Numbered from the stretch's first letter, positions 53,209-61,488 are shown. The stretch: 64,000 nucleotides of DNA from Bradyrhizobium roseum (GCF_030413175.1 NZ_CP129212.1:1674001-1738000), one strand, 5' to 3'. Translations and numbers: made by a program. Notes: generated by a model from the letters alone, not told the origin.

Positions 53209-54977
53209 GTCGAACCTGCGTGAGTCATATCGATGAGGTATTTCTGCATGTCCCAGGCGCCGGTGGGGCAACGCTCGGCGCACAGCCCGCAGTGCAGGCA
53301 GACGTCTTCGTCCTTCACCATGACGCGTCCGGTCTTGAGCCCTTCGGCGACATAGAGCGCCTGGTCGTGATGCGGCGCGGGCGCCTTCAGCCGCTGCCGC
53401 AAATCCTCTTCCTCGCCGTTCTCCGTGAACGTGATGCAGTCCATCGGGCAGATGTCGACGCAGGCGTCGCATTCAATGCAGGCTGGCGCCGAGAACACCG
53501 TCTGCACGTCGCAGTTCAGGCAGCGTTGCGCCTCGCCGAGCGCGAGCTTGACGTCATAACCGAGTTCGACCTCGGTCCTGATGTCCTTCAACGCAATCAC
53601 CTTGTCGCGATGCGGCACCTTGTAGCGCTTGTCGCCGGAGACGTCGTTGTCGTAGCTCCACTCGTGAATGCCCATTTTCTGCGACGAGACATTCACTTCG
53701 GGGAGCGGCCGCTCGTTGATGTCCTCGCCGGAGAGCATCTTGTGGATTGATAGCGCGGCGTCATGGCCGTGCGCGACCGCCCAGATGATGTTCTTCGGGC
53801 CGAACGCGGCGTCGCCGCCGAAGAACACTTTCGGATTGGTCGAAACAAAAGTCTTGGCGTCGACCTGCGGCATGTTCCACTTGTCGAACTCGATACCGCA
53901 GTCGCGCTCGATCCAGGGGAACGCATTCTCCTGGCCGACCGCGACCAGCACGTCGTCGCAGGGGATGGTCTGATCGGGCTCGCCCGACGGCACCAGATTG
54001 CGGCGGCCCTTGGCGTCGTACTCGGCCTTCACCTTCTGGAAGGTGACGCCGGTCAGCTTGCCGTCGGTATGCTCGAACGCCACCGGCACCATGTAATTGA
54101 GGATCGGAATGTCCTCGTGGAGGGCGTCTTCCTTTTCCCAGGGGCTCGCCTTCATCTCCTCGAAGCCGGAGCGCACGACGACCTTGACGTCCTCGCCGCC
54201 GAGCCGGCGCGCGGTACGGCAGCAATCCATCGCGGTGTTGCCGCCGCCGAGCACGATGACGCGCTTGCCGATCTTCTCGACATGGCCGAACGAAACCGAG
54301 GCCAGCCATTCGATCCCGATATGGATATTGGCGGATGCTTCCTTGCGGCCGGGCATGTCGAGTTCGCGACCGCGCGGCGCGCCGGAGCCAATGAAGATCG
54401 CGTCATACTTCTCGTTGAGCAGCTTCTTCAGGCTGTCGACGCGATGGCCGCCCTTGAACTCAACGCCGAGGCCCAGGATGTAGCCGGTCTCCTCGTCGAT
54501 CACGCTATCGGGCAAGCGGAATTTTGGAATCTGGCTGCGCATCATGCCGCCGGCCTTGGGATCGGCATCGAACACCGTGCAGTGATAGCCGAGCGGCGCG
54601 AGATCGCGTGCCACCGCAAGCGAAGCCGGACCGCCACCGACCAGCGCGATGCGCTTGCCGTTCTTTGCCAAAGGCTTCGGCATGCGGTGCTTGACGTCGT
54701 CCTTGAAGTCGGCGGCAACGCGCTTCAGGCGGCAGATGGCCACCGGTGTTTCCTCGACGCGCCCGCGACGGCACGCCGGCTCGCACGGACGATCGCAGGT
54801 GCGTCCCAGAATTCCGGGAAACACATTCGATTTCCAGTTGATCATATAGGCGTCGCTATAACGCCCCTCGGCGATCAGACGAATGTATTCGGGAACTGGC
54901 GTGTGTGCGGGGCAGGCCCATTGGCAATCGACAACTTTATGAAAGTAGTCCGGCGCCGAAATATCAGTCGGTTTCAT
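53178..54977 (-). CDS. GltD-like FAD/NAD(P) oxidoreductase with C-terminal 2x(4Fe-4S) ferredoxin domain
   Basis: First gene of the kor operon, 599 residues. N-terminus: a cysteine-rich glutamate-synthase small-subunit type 4Fe-4S region (CQWACPAHTPVPEYIRLI, TCDRPCEPACRRG). Then FAD and NAD(P)-binding Rossmann motifs (IALVGGGPASLAVARDLA; VIVLGGGNTAMDCCRTARRLG) and VFFGGDAAFGP. C-terminus: CIECDACVDICP and CLHCGLCAERCP, a two-cluster ferredoxin domain. The likely role is moving electrons between KorAB and NAD(P), as the third subunit does in the 2-oxoglutarate:NADP+ oxidoreductase described from Azoarcus evansii; this is inference from architecture and gene order. A KorC-like label would fit but I leave the symbol empty. 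Confidence 0.87.
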   Translation of the reverse strand: MKPTDISAPDYFHKVVDCQWACPAHTPVPEYIRLIAEGRYSDAYMINWKSNVFPGILGRTCDRPCEPACRRGRVEETPVAICRLKRVAADFKDDVKHRMPKPLAKNGKRIALVGGGPASLAVARDLAPLGYHCTVFDADPKAGGMMRSQIPKFRLPDSVIDEETGYILGLGVEFKGGHRVDSLKKLLNEKYDAIFIGSGAPRGRELDMPGRKEASANIHIGIEWLASVSFGHVEKIGKRVIVLGGGNTAMDCCRTARRLGGEDVKVVVRSGFEEMKASPWEKEDALHEDIPILNYMVPVAFEHTDGKLTGVTFQKVKAEYDAKGRRNLVPSGEPDQTIPCDDVLVAVGQENAFPWIERDCGIEFDKWNMPQVDAKTFVSTNPKVFFGGDAAFGPKNIIWAVAHGHDAALSIHKMLSGEDINERPLPEVNVSSQKMGIHEWSYDNDVSGDKRYKVPHRDKVIALKDIRTEVELGYDVKLALGEAQRCLNCDVQTVFSAPACIECDACVDICPMDCITFTENGEEEDLRQRLKAPAPHHDQALYVAEGLKTGRVMVKDEDVCLHCGLCAERCPTGAWDMQKYLIDMTHAGSTCQTKARSAA

Positions 54978-55635
54978 TCCTACCTTGTCCGCGTCGGTTA
55001 ACTGAAACGCGGCCTCATTTGCCTACGAACGCTGAGCGTTCTTGTGGTTTTTGAATTGGATCATAGGCTTATCTTATTAGAGCCATTCCAGACGCGGTAC
55101 AAAGGCAAATTTGCGCGATCAGTAGCTCTCCATTGCATGAAGCTCGGACTGTTGCATTTCCGTGCGAATGCGGCGGTGCAGCATGTGCGCTGCAACTAGT
55201 TCGAGTGCGACAACGGCGCACATGTCGCGCGAATGCGATGATGTGCGCTCAGTTCGGCCGCAGATTGGCGCCTGTCGCGGCAAGGACTTGGCCGTCAAAC
55301 GTCCGGTTGATTGGAGGCGCGCTCTTTATGGGTGCCGCTGTTGCGCTACGATGCGGCTCACAAATGACATGAACAGCGCAATTAAAAGTGATGTGAGATA
55401 CTTCGGACCAGGTTCTCATCCGCCGCGGATATTCAGAAGAACATCGAAGGTGGATGTTGGCGGCGCGCTCGGGCCGATCACTGCCCAAGCCGGACGATCC
55501 TTTGCCGGGGCGACGTCGACTACTGGTTTAGCGGTCGCTGGTTAATAGCGCCTTCATCGGTATTTCGATGTGCTGCGCGGACAGTTGCGGCGCCACCGGG
55601 CTGGATTTGCGGTACCGACGATAAATGCTGTGGCC
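54978..55635. other. 658-bp gap upstream of the kor operon, no supported gene
   Basis: Lower GC than its neighbours at 55040-55140. It holds the palindrome at 55027-55041 and three copies of the 8-mer atgtgcgc within 66 bp (55183-55190, inverted at 55216-55223, 55241-55248). Plus-strand frames at 55133-55372 and 55162-55545 have mixed, Arg/Cys-rich translations with no domain; the last part, from a Met near 55369, would give a 58-residue peptide but without visible support. The gap may be decayed coding DNA or a regulatory region. Confidence 0.45.
55027..55041. promoter_or_regulatory. 15-bp palindrome upstream of the kor operon
   Basis: gaacgct-g-agcgttc is a perfect 7+1+7 palindrome, 50-64 bases upstream of the first kor start codon (54977). 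Size, symmetry and location suit an operator for a dimeric regulator. No matching known site is recognised. Confidence 0.45.
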
Positions 55636-56301
55636 CTAGCCGCCGATATCGCTCTTCGCCAGATCCCACATCAGCCGGTACACGCCGTTTGAGACGATCA
55701 GCGGCTTCAGGGCGATGTTACCGCTGACACGTGGCATGGCCGCAGCCAACGCATCGACATCAGTCCCGTCGACCAGCACGAACCAGTCGCCCGCGCCGGG
55801 ATTGGGCGCGGAGGGGTCATCGGTGATCGGCTTTGACAGCGCCGGATCGCTTTCGATCAGATGCATCGAGATGATGCCGTCAAGTTCCGCCGGATCGAGT
55901 AGCTCGCGCAGCGCCGTGCGCAGCCTGGTCTCGCCGCCGGCCGGGCGCAGCCTGACAATGCCGAGCGCGGCGCCGCGGCCGGTGCCGCGGCTGACCGTGA
56001 TGCGTGCCACCGCGCGGATCATGTTCCGGAAGCGGGCGATGTTGGCCTTCGACCAGTCGGTCTGGTTCGAAAGCGCCGTACGATAGGCCGGGCTGTCCAG
56101 CACCTCGAAGGTCTCGGTCGAGTAGAGGCTGAGATATTTCGGGTTGCCGTCATGGGCGACATAACGGCGGGCTTCCAGGAAGCCAGCGATGGCGACGCGC
56201 TCCTCGAGATGTTCGCGGTCGTACCAGCGGTTGAATTCGGCTTCGTGCGCGGCGTCGATGTTCATCGACGTCAGCAGCATGCCTTTTCCGGCCATCGGCA
56301 T
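55636..56301 (-). CDS. conserved hypothetical protein, EthD/dimeric alpha-beta-barrel type
   Basis: A 221-residue protein whose N-terminus (MLLTSMNIDAAHEAEFNRWYDREHLEERVAIAGFLEARRYVA) has the helix-strand pattern and HEAEFNRWYDREH motif of small dimeric alpha-beta-barrel proteins; a second, weaker repeat of the fold seems to occupy the C-terminal half (DAAELDGIISMH-type segment, GDWFVLVDGTDVDALAAA). Enzymatic role unknown. It lies 10 bases after the alpha/beta hydrolase gene on the same strand, at the tail of the pqq operon. Confidence 0.75.
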   Translation of the reverse strand: MPMAGKGMLLTSMNIDAAHEAEFNRWYDREHLEERVAIAGFLEARRYVAHDGNPKYLSLYSTETFEVLDSPAYRTALSNQTDWSKANIARFRNMIRAVARITVSRGTGRGAALGIVRLRPAGGETRLRTALRELLDPAELDGIISMHLIESDPALSKPITDDPSAPNPGAGDWFVLVDGTDVDALAAAMPRVSGNIALKPLIVSNGVYRLMWDLAKSDIGG

Positions 56302-56311
56302 TTTTCGATTC

Positions 56312-57298
56312 CTACTTGCTGATTCTGGAAGCCATGTCCGCGATCGCCTTCATCACGGCGTCGCGGACGCCGGGATCGTACAACGTATGGCCGGCGCCTT
56401 CGACCAGGCGGATCTCGGACTCGCGCCAACGCGCGGCCAGCGCGTGCGAGGTGGCGGGCGGGCAGAGCAGGTCGTAGCGACCCTGCACAATGATGCCGGG
56501 AATGCCTTCGAGCCGGTCCGCGTCGCGCAGCAACTGGTTCGGCTGCATGAAGCAGTTATTGGCGAAGTAATGCGCTTCCATGAACGGCGTGGCCGGCATG
56601 CTCCGCGATGAAGCCAGCACCGCGGGGTCGATGCGCGAGCGGTTCGGCGCGTGTTCGGAGAGGATGCGCTCGGTTTCGCCCCAGGCCCGCGCCGCCGGAA
56701 TGTTCACGTCGGGGTTGGGATCGAGGATGCGACGGAAATAGGCCTGGATCGGTTGTGCGCGGTCGTTCTCGGGCAGCACGCCGATGAAGTCGTCATAAAG
56801 GCCTGGATAGAACCGCGGCAGTGTTTGGAGAAAACCGTTCTCGATTTCGCCGATCGTGCCGAGGAAGGTCGCCCGCAGCACGATGCCGGAGACGCGCTCC
56901 GGATGGGTTTGCGCATACGCCAGCGCCAGCGTCGCGCCCCAGGAGCCGCCGACGACCATCCAGCGCTCGAACCCGAATTTTGCGCGAATGGTTTCCATGT
57001 CCGCGATCAGGTGCGGCAGCGTATTAAAGTCGCGTCGGCCTTTCGGGCGGCTGCGGCCGGCGCCGCGCTGGTCGAACAGCACGGCGTGGAAGCGTTCGGG
57101 GTCGAACAGCCGCCGATGATCCGGCTGGCAGCCGCTGCCGGGCCCACCATGCAGATAGACCGCGGGCGTCCCGCCGGCGCGGCCGACGCTCTCGACATAG
57201 ATGTCGTGGCCGTCGCCGACGGCAAGTTGCTCCGAGGTCAGCGGCGCAAAGGGATCGGTGCGTTTGACGGATTTGCCGGCGTCGGCGTCAGGCGCCAT
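56312..57298 (-). CDS. pip: proline iminopeptidase-like alpha/beta hydrolase
   Basis: A 328-residue alpha/beta-hydrolase of the prolyl aminopeptidase family (S33). Motifs: oxyanion-hole region VYLHGGPGSGCQPDHRRLFDPERF, FDQRGAGRSRPKG, nucleophile elbow GGSWGATLALAYAQTHPE, acid in GRYDLLCPP, and histidine in GAGHTLYDPG. Such enzymes remove N-terminal proline from peptides. It starts at 57298 and overlaps pqqE by 11 bases, making it effectively the next cistron of the pqq operon. Whether it helps process the PqqA peptide (PQQ operons elsewhere can carry the peptidase PqqF) is untested; it may simply be a hitchhiker. Confidence 0.88.
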   Translation of the reverse strand: MAPDADAGKSVKRTDPFAPLTSEQLAVGDGHDIYVESVGRAGGTPAVYLHGGPGSGCQPDHRRLFDPERFHAVLFDQRGAGRSRPKGRRDFNTLPHLIADMETIRAKFGFERWMVVGGSWGATLALAYAQTHPERVSGIVLRATFLGTIGEIENGFLQTLPRFYPGLYDDFIGVLPENDRAQPIQAYFRRILDPNPDVNIPAARAWGETERILSEHAPNRSRIDPAVLASSRSMPATPFMEAHYFANNCFMQPNQLLRDADRLEGIPGIIVQGRYDLLCPPATSHALAARWRESEIRLVEGAGHTLYDPGVRDAVMKAIADMASRISK

Positions 57299-58496
57299 GC
57301 TCGCCTTCCGTCTCCGGCGTGCCGCCGGCGAAATTGCGATAGAGGAACCGGTCCTGGTGCGCGGCCGCCTCGCGCTCGGCCTGCTTGAAGATCTGCTCGT
57401 GCATCGGCGACAGCGTGCAGGCCGGGTCGGTATTGCCGGCATTGCCGGTCAGTGCAAACGCCTGGCAACGGCAGCCGCCGAAATCGATTTCCTTGAACTC
57501 GCAGCTCTGGCATGGCTCTGGCATCCACCCCGTGCCGCGATAGCGGTTGAAGGCTTCAGAGTTCTGCCAGATCCAGGCGATCGAATGGTTGGAGCGCACC
57601 GATTCGAATTCGAGCCCCGTGATGCTCTCGGCGGCGTGGCAGGGCAGCACCTTGCCGGCCGGCGAGATGTTGAAGAACTGCCGGCCCCAGCCGCCCATGC
57701 ATTTCTTCGGCCGCAGCGCGTAGTAATCCGGCACGACATAGTCGATCGCCAGAATGCCCTTCAGCCGCACGGAGGCTTCCTCGACGATGCGGCTGTTCTC
57801 ATCGATCTGCGCGATCGTCGGCATCAGCGCCGCGCGATTCTTCAGCGCCCAGCCGTAATACTGCACGTTCGCGACCTCGAGCCGGTCGGCGTCGAGATCG
57901 ACCGCCATCTGGATGATGTCGGCGAGCTGGTGCAGGTTCTGGCGGTGCATGACCGCGTTGACCGTTAGCGGCAAATCGAGCTCGCGCGTCCACTTCGCGG
58001 CTTCGATCTTTTTCTCGTGGGAATTTTTCAGTCCGGCGACGCGATCGGCCACCATGGGCTCGTTGCCCTGAAAGCTGATCTGCACATGGCAGAGGCCGGC
58101 ATCGGCCAATGCCGATAGTTTTTCCTTCGTCAGCAATACGGCCGAGGTGATGAGGTTGCTGTACAGCCCGACATCGGTCGCATGCTGCACCAGCTCCACC
58201 AGGTCCTTGCGCGCGGTCGGTTCACCGCCGGAGAAATGGATCTGCAGCACGCCGATTTCGGCGAGCTCGCTCAAAACCTTCTTCCATTCTTCGGTCGTCA
58301 GCTCGCTGCCGCCGCGGTCGAGTTCGATCGGGTTCGAGCAATAGGGGCATTGCAGCGGGCAGCGGTGTGTGAGCTCGGCGAGCACGGCCAAGGGAATGCC
58401 GAATGTTTCCGCGGTCGAGCGCTGCGTTTCCAGAACCGCGAGCCCGTCGGTGGGCGCGGCGCCGGCGGTTTTGCCCTCGGCGAAAATGTCGCTCAT
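57288..58496 (-). CDS. pqqE: PQQ biosynthesis radical SAM enzyme PqqE
   Basis: Radical SAM enzyme that forms the Glu-Tyr carbon-carbon crosslink in PqqA, the first step of PQQ synthesis. The 402-residue protein has the CxxxCxxC motif RCPLQCPYC (Cys46, 50, 53), QIHFSGGEPTARKDL, and a C-terminal SPASM-type cysteine set (KCMGGWGRQF, PCHAAES, CQSCEFKEIDFGGCRCQAF, TDPAC). The start at 58496 overlaps the pqqD stop by 4 bases. It acts with the chaperone PqqD. Confidence 0.96.
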   Translation of the reverse strand: MSDIFAEGKTAGAAPTDGLAVLETQRSTAETFGIPLAVLAELTHRCPLQCPYCSNPIELDRGGSELTTEEWKKVLSELAEIGVLQIHFSGGEPTARKDLVELVQHATDVGLYSNLITSAVLLTKEKLSALADAGLCHVQISFQGNEPMVADRVAGLKNSHEKKIEAAKWTRELDLPLTVNAVMHRQNLHQLADIIQMAVDLDADRLEVANVQYYGWALKNRAALMPTIAQIDENSRIVEEASVRLKGILAIDYVVPDYYALRPKKCMGGWGRQFFNISPAGKVLPCHAAESITGLEFESVRSNHSIAWIWQNSEAFNRYRGTGWMPEPCQSCEFKEIDFGGCRCQAFALTGNAGNTDPACTLSPMHEQIFKQAEREAAAHQDRFLYRNFAGGTPETEGEHGA

Positions 58497-58804
58497 GGCG
58501 TTTTCTCGCGCACTTCGGTCAGAAAGCCCTTGTCGGCGAGGTCCTGCAGCATGCCGATGACGTCGGCCAGGATCGCCTCGCGGGGAGCTACGTATTTGGC
58601 GGCGAGCTGGTCGGCCATGTCGCCGACGCTGCGGATGCCGTCGCAAAGCTGCAGCACTTCGACCGCGATCTCGTCCGGCGCCAGCACGCGCTCCGGCGCC
58701 AGGATCACCCAGACCTTCCGCCTCTCATCGAATTTCAGCTTGGCGTGCCGCGGCAATTTCGGCCGGCTCGCCTCGCTGACACTGATGTTGCGGCTCGCAG
58801 CCAT
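58493..58804 (-). CDS. pqqD: PQQ biosynthesis peptide chaperone PqqD
   Basis: Small peptide-binding protein (RRE fold) that presents PqqA to PqqE. The 103-residue sequence shows RPKLPRHAKLKFDERRKVWVILAPERVLAPDEIAVEVLQLCDG and ...IGMLQDLADKGFL, the standard PqqD pattern. It overlaps pqqE by 4 bases and lies 6 bases after pqqC. It is a little longer than the roughly 90-residue average, with an extra N-terminal tail (MAASRNISVSEAS). Confidence 0.95.
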   Translation of the reverse strand: MAASRNISVSEASRPKLPRHAKLKFDERRKVWVILAPERVLAPDEIAVEVLQLCDGIRSVGDMADQLAAKYVAPREAILADVIGMLQDLADKGFLTEVREKTP

Positions 58805-58810
58805 CGATCA

Positions 58811-59581
58811 CTAGTCCCCTTTGGGCACGAATGCGCCGGGCGGTATATGGCCCTCGACATAGGCATGATACAGCGCGTCCAGCTGAACCCAAAGCACATT
58901 GGTCTTGAAGATCAGCGCGTTGCAGACCGCCTCGCGCTCGGCGGGCGTCTTCGCATGCTTCTTGACATAGTCCAGCGCGAAGTTGGCATCGCGCGGGGCT
59001 TGCGTCAGGCGGCGGCTGAAATAGCTCATGATGTCAGGGTTGACGAAGTCATAGTGCTTCAGCATCCCCGAGATGCGCTCCTCATGAATGTTGGGCGCGA
59101 ACAGTTCCGTGAGCGAGGAGGCAATCGCCTCCAGCGGCGTCTTGTCACGGCAGAAATGCACATAGGCTTCCACCGCGAACCGCGTCGCCGGCAGAATGCC
59201 TTCGGTGGATTCCACATAGGCGCTGTCGAGCCCGAGCCCCTCGGTGAGCTTCAGCCAGCGTTCGATGCCGCCTTCCGATCCGATGTCGCCGTCGTGATCC
59301 TCGATGCGATGTCGCCATTCGACCCGGGTGGCGCGGTCGCGGAACCGCGAGATCACCATCGCGTCCTTGAGCGGGATCGTGCTCTGGTAGAAATAGCGAT
59401 TCAGCGCCCAGGCCTGCACTTGACCCTTGTTGAGCTTGCCGCCGTGCAGCAGCCGGTGAAACGGATGCAGATTGTGATAGCGCGTCGCGCCGATATGGCG
59501 GAGCATTGCTTCGAGCTCTTCGGCATTGTTGAGCGTGATGCCCTTGCCGATCGAGAGCGCGGTCAATTCCGCTTTGGCCAT
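58811..59581 (-). CDS. pqqC: pyrroloquinoline-quinone synthase PqqC
   Basis: Cofactorless oxidase that carries out the final ring-closure and eight-electron oxidation to PQQ. The 256-residue protein includes RYHNLHPFHRLLHGGKLNKGQVQAWALNRYFYQSTIPLKD, WRHRIEDHDGD, EGILPATRFAVEAYVHFCRDK and TELFAPNIHEERISGMLKHYDF. The start at 59581 (MAKAELTALSIGKGIT) is chosen over upstream codons by family fit; pqqB ends 5 bases away. Confidence 0.96.
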   Translation of the reverse strand: MAKAELTALSIGKGITLNNAEELEAMLRHIGATRYHNLHPFHRLLHGGKLNKGQVQAWALNRYFYQSTIPLKDAMVISRFRDRATRVEWRHRIEDHDGDIGSEGGIERWLKLTEGLGLDSAYVESTEGILPATRFAVEAYVHFCRDKTPLEAIASSLTELFAPNIHEERISGMLKHYDFVNPDIMSYFSRRLTQAPRDANFALDYVKKHAKTPAEREAVCNALIFKTNVLWVQLDALYHAYVEGHIPPGAFVPKGD

Positions 59582-59586
59582 GACGT

Positions 59587-60516
59587 TCACAGCGTGATCT
59601 CCGTTCCATCGGCCGGAATCTGCCAGCCACCTTGTTCCACGGCCTTTCGCTCGTCCGAGCCGGCGAGCAGCGCGGGGTTGGAGTTGTTGATATGCAGGAA
59701 CACCTTTCGGCCGATATCGAGGCCGGCGAGGCTTTCGATCGCGCCATGGTCGCCCGACATTGAAATATGTCCCATCCCTTGTCCCGTCTTGGAGCCGAGG
59801 CCCTGCACGATCAGTTCGTCGTCCCGCCAAACCGTGCCGTCGAAGAACACCAGCGCGGCGCCCGCCAGCCGCGATTTCAGATCGTCGGTTACCCGTGCGC
59901 AGGCGGCGAGGAAATAGAAATACTTGCCGCTGCTCTTGTCCAGAATTCGAAGCCCTAGCGTATCGCCCGCCGCATCGCCGCCTTCCGGATGGGCCTTGCC
60001 TTCGAGATACCACGCGCCCTTGCCGGGAACCGCAAACGGCAGAATTTCGATGCCCGACGGCGAACCGTCGGGCAGGGCGGGCTCGAACGCCGTGTCCACC
60101 TCGATCGGCCGCCGCTTCACGTTGTTTTCGCCGAGCACATTAAAGATGCTGTTGGATCGCAAAATCGCAAGGACCCGCTCGTGTGCAAAGAGTGTGAAGG
60201 GGGAGCCCTCGCGCAGTGACAGCAGCCCTGCCACTGCGTCGACCTCGCCATTGGTCAAAATCACGCCGGTGATCGGGCTGTGCCGAAGCTGTCCGGCCTT
60301 GGGGTGGAGCTGAGGGGTTGCGGTCACCTGCTGGCGCAGGTCGGGGGAGGCGTTGATCAGGTACCAGTGCGCGCCGTCGGCGCTTACCGCGATCGAGGCC
60401 TGGGTGCTGCGCAGTTCAGGATTTTCGCTGCGTGCCTTCCGGCACACCTGGCATCCGCAATTCCACTGCGGAACGCCGCCGCCGGCCGCGGCGCCCAGGA
60501 CGACGACGCGAAGCAT
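59587..60516 (-). CDS. pqqB: PQQ biosynthesis protein PqqB
   Basis: Metallo-beta-lactamase-fold protein required for PQQ synthesis, proposed to act as an oxygenase/hydroxylase on the crosslinked Glu-Tyr product. The 309-residue sequence begins MLRVVVLGAAAGGGVPQWNC with the CGCQVC zinc-type cysteines, and has TNGEVDAVAGLLSLREG and MSGDHGAIESL. Full length. It is 156 bp downstream of pqqA, and the gap contains a hairpin. Confidence 0.95.
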   Translation of the reverse strand: MLRVVVLGAAAGGGVPQWNCGCQVCRKARSENPELRSTQASIAVSADGAHWYLINASPDLRQQVTATPQLHPKAGQLRHSPITGVILTNGEVDAVAGLLSLREGSPFTLFAHERVLAILRSNSIFNVLGENNVKRRPIEVDTAFEPALPDGSPSGIEILPFAVPGKGAWYLEGKAHPEGGDAAGDTLGLRILDKSSGKYFYFLAACARVTDDLKSRLAGAALVFFDGTVWRDDELIVQGLGSKTGQGMGHISMSGDHGAIESLAGLDIGRKVFLHINNSNPALLAGSDERKAVEQGGWQIPADGTEITL

Positions 60517-60583
60517 GACCCGTCTCCTGGCGATTCCACACTTGAAAGATAGCTACCGACAAAGATAGACACAAACGTCACGA

Positions 60584-60645
60584 GGTGGACACGGGCCTTG
60601 CACACAATTCCACCACCAGGAACGTGTCAGGCCCGGAAGTCCACC
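60584..60645 (-). promoter_or_regulatory. hairpin between pqqA and pqqB, candidate attenuator or processing site
   Basis: On the minus strand the arm ggtggac-ttcc-gggcct pairs with aggccc-gt-gtccacc: 7 and 6 base pairs separated by a small internal loop, with a loop of about 30 bases. It begins 28 bases after the pqqA stop and ends before pqqB. Excess pqqA over pqqB-E transcript is known in other bacteria, and this structure could produce it by partial termination or 3' protection. There is no strong U-run. Confidence 0.5.
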
Positions 60646-60672
60646 CGCGTGAGATATGGAACGCGCGACCGC

Positions 60673-60753
60673 TTATTTGCGGGTGGCGCACATATACATG
60701 TTGATTTCCATGCCGACCGATACTTCGACGATTTTCGGTGCTTTCCAGGCCAT
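60673..60753 (-). CDS. pqqA: PQQ precursor peptide PqqA
   Basis: 26-residue ribosomal precursor of PQQ: begins MAWKAPKIVEVSVGMEINMY and ends MCATRK. Glu16 and Tyr20 are the two residues that are crosslinked and become the PQQ skeleton, in the conserved ExxxY spacing. A ggagag ribosome site lies about 5 bases upstream of the ATG. It leads the operon pqqA-B-C-D-E. It has the usual size (22-29). Confidence 0.95.
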   Translation of the reverse strand: MAWKAPKIVEVSVGMEINMYMCATRK

Positions 60754-61056
60754 ATTTGCTCTCCCTTGCTACCGGACGAATTTCGTCCTTGCAGGTTAAG
60801 GTACTGCGGATCAAAAAGTTCGCCAGTTAAATCTTTTGCCTGGAACCCGCAATTGTTTATGCTGCGCTGCAAACAGATTTCACGGATTTGTGCGGGCCGG
60901 GCAGTCAAAACGGCGTGGGATCAGCCGTTTCGCGGTTGTTCGCATGCCCACGAACGATAATTCTGAATGAACGGGGCGCTACCGGCTCCGTACAAAGAAC
61001 TTGTGTTAGTGACGGCCTCCGGTTGCGGGGCCTCAACCGGAGCCAGGTTTTCGCCG
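60754..61056. other. 303-bp gap between divergent pqqA and DUF6894 gene
   Basis: Shared upstream region for pqqA (minus) and the DUF6894 gene (plus). It holds the palindrome at 60774-60788. AT-rich patches around 60810-60860 are consistent with a promoter, but I cannot fix -35/-10 boxes. No coding potential seen. Confidence 0.4.
60774..60788. promoter_or_regulatory. 15-bp palindrome in the pqqA leader
   Basis: ggacgaa-t-ttcgtcc is a perfect 7+1+7 palindrome ending 21 bases before the pqqA ATG. It could be an operator or, in the transcript, a 5' hairpin near the ribosome site. No known regulator site is recognised. Confidence 0.45.
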
Positions 61057-61314
61057 ATGCCGCGATATTATTTCAACACCCGTATCGGCGATGAGCTGAT
61101 TTCCGACCCCGACGGCGAAGTGCTCGTCGATCCCGATCGCGCCTGGGAAATGGCGCGCGCCATGATCCGCGAACTGCTCAAGACCGACGGCACCGATGGC
61201 GCGCTGTTGAGCGCGATCATCGAGGTGACCGATGACGATGGCGAGATCGTCCTTGAGTTTCCGTTCGCCGAAGCGATTCTCGACGCCCCCGGTGGCTCGG
61301 CTACCAGGCACTGA
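61057..61314 (+). CDS. DUF6894 family protein
   Basis: An 85-residue protein starting MPRYYFNTRIGDELISDPDGEVLVD, the typical opening of the DUF6894 family of small proteins abundant in Bradyrhizobium and Methylobacterium, with the later segments RAWEMARAMIRELL and VTDDDGEIVLEFPFAEAI. Function unknown. The start at 61057 is chosen over 60967 because the extra N-terminal residues are unlike the family. It is divergent from pqqA. Confidence 0.85.
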   Translation: MPRYYFNTRIGDELISDPDGEVLVDPDRAWEMARAMIRELLKTDGTDGALLSAIIEVTDDDGEIVLEFPFAEAILDAPGGSATRH

Positions 61315-61488
61315 CACGAAATAGCGACGGCCGGCATCGCGGGCCAGTGGACGCGGCTTCGGCAACGCATGTTTCGGGTTGCGCATCGGCGACGAAATAA
61401 TGGAGATTGCGTTCCGGAAAGCCACCGGACGTAGGCGTCTTCATGCGCCGCGTGTTGAGACCAAGGGCTTCCGCCAGGGAGAATGCCC

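Noticed and set aside
55133..55545. Two overlapping plus-strand frames in the gap before the kor operon
   Set aside because: Low-quality composition, no ribosome site or domain, and different frames equally open.
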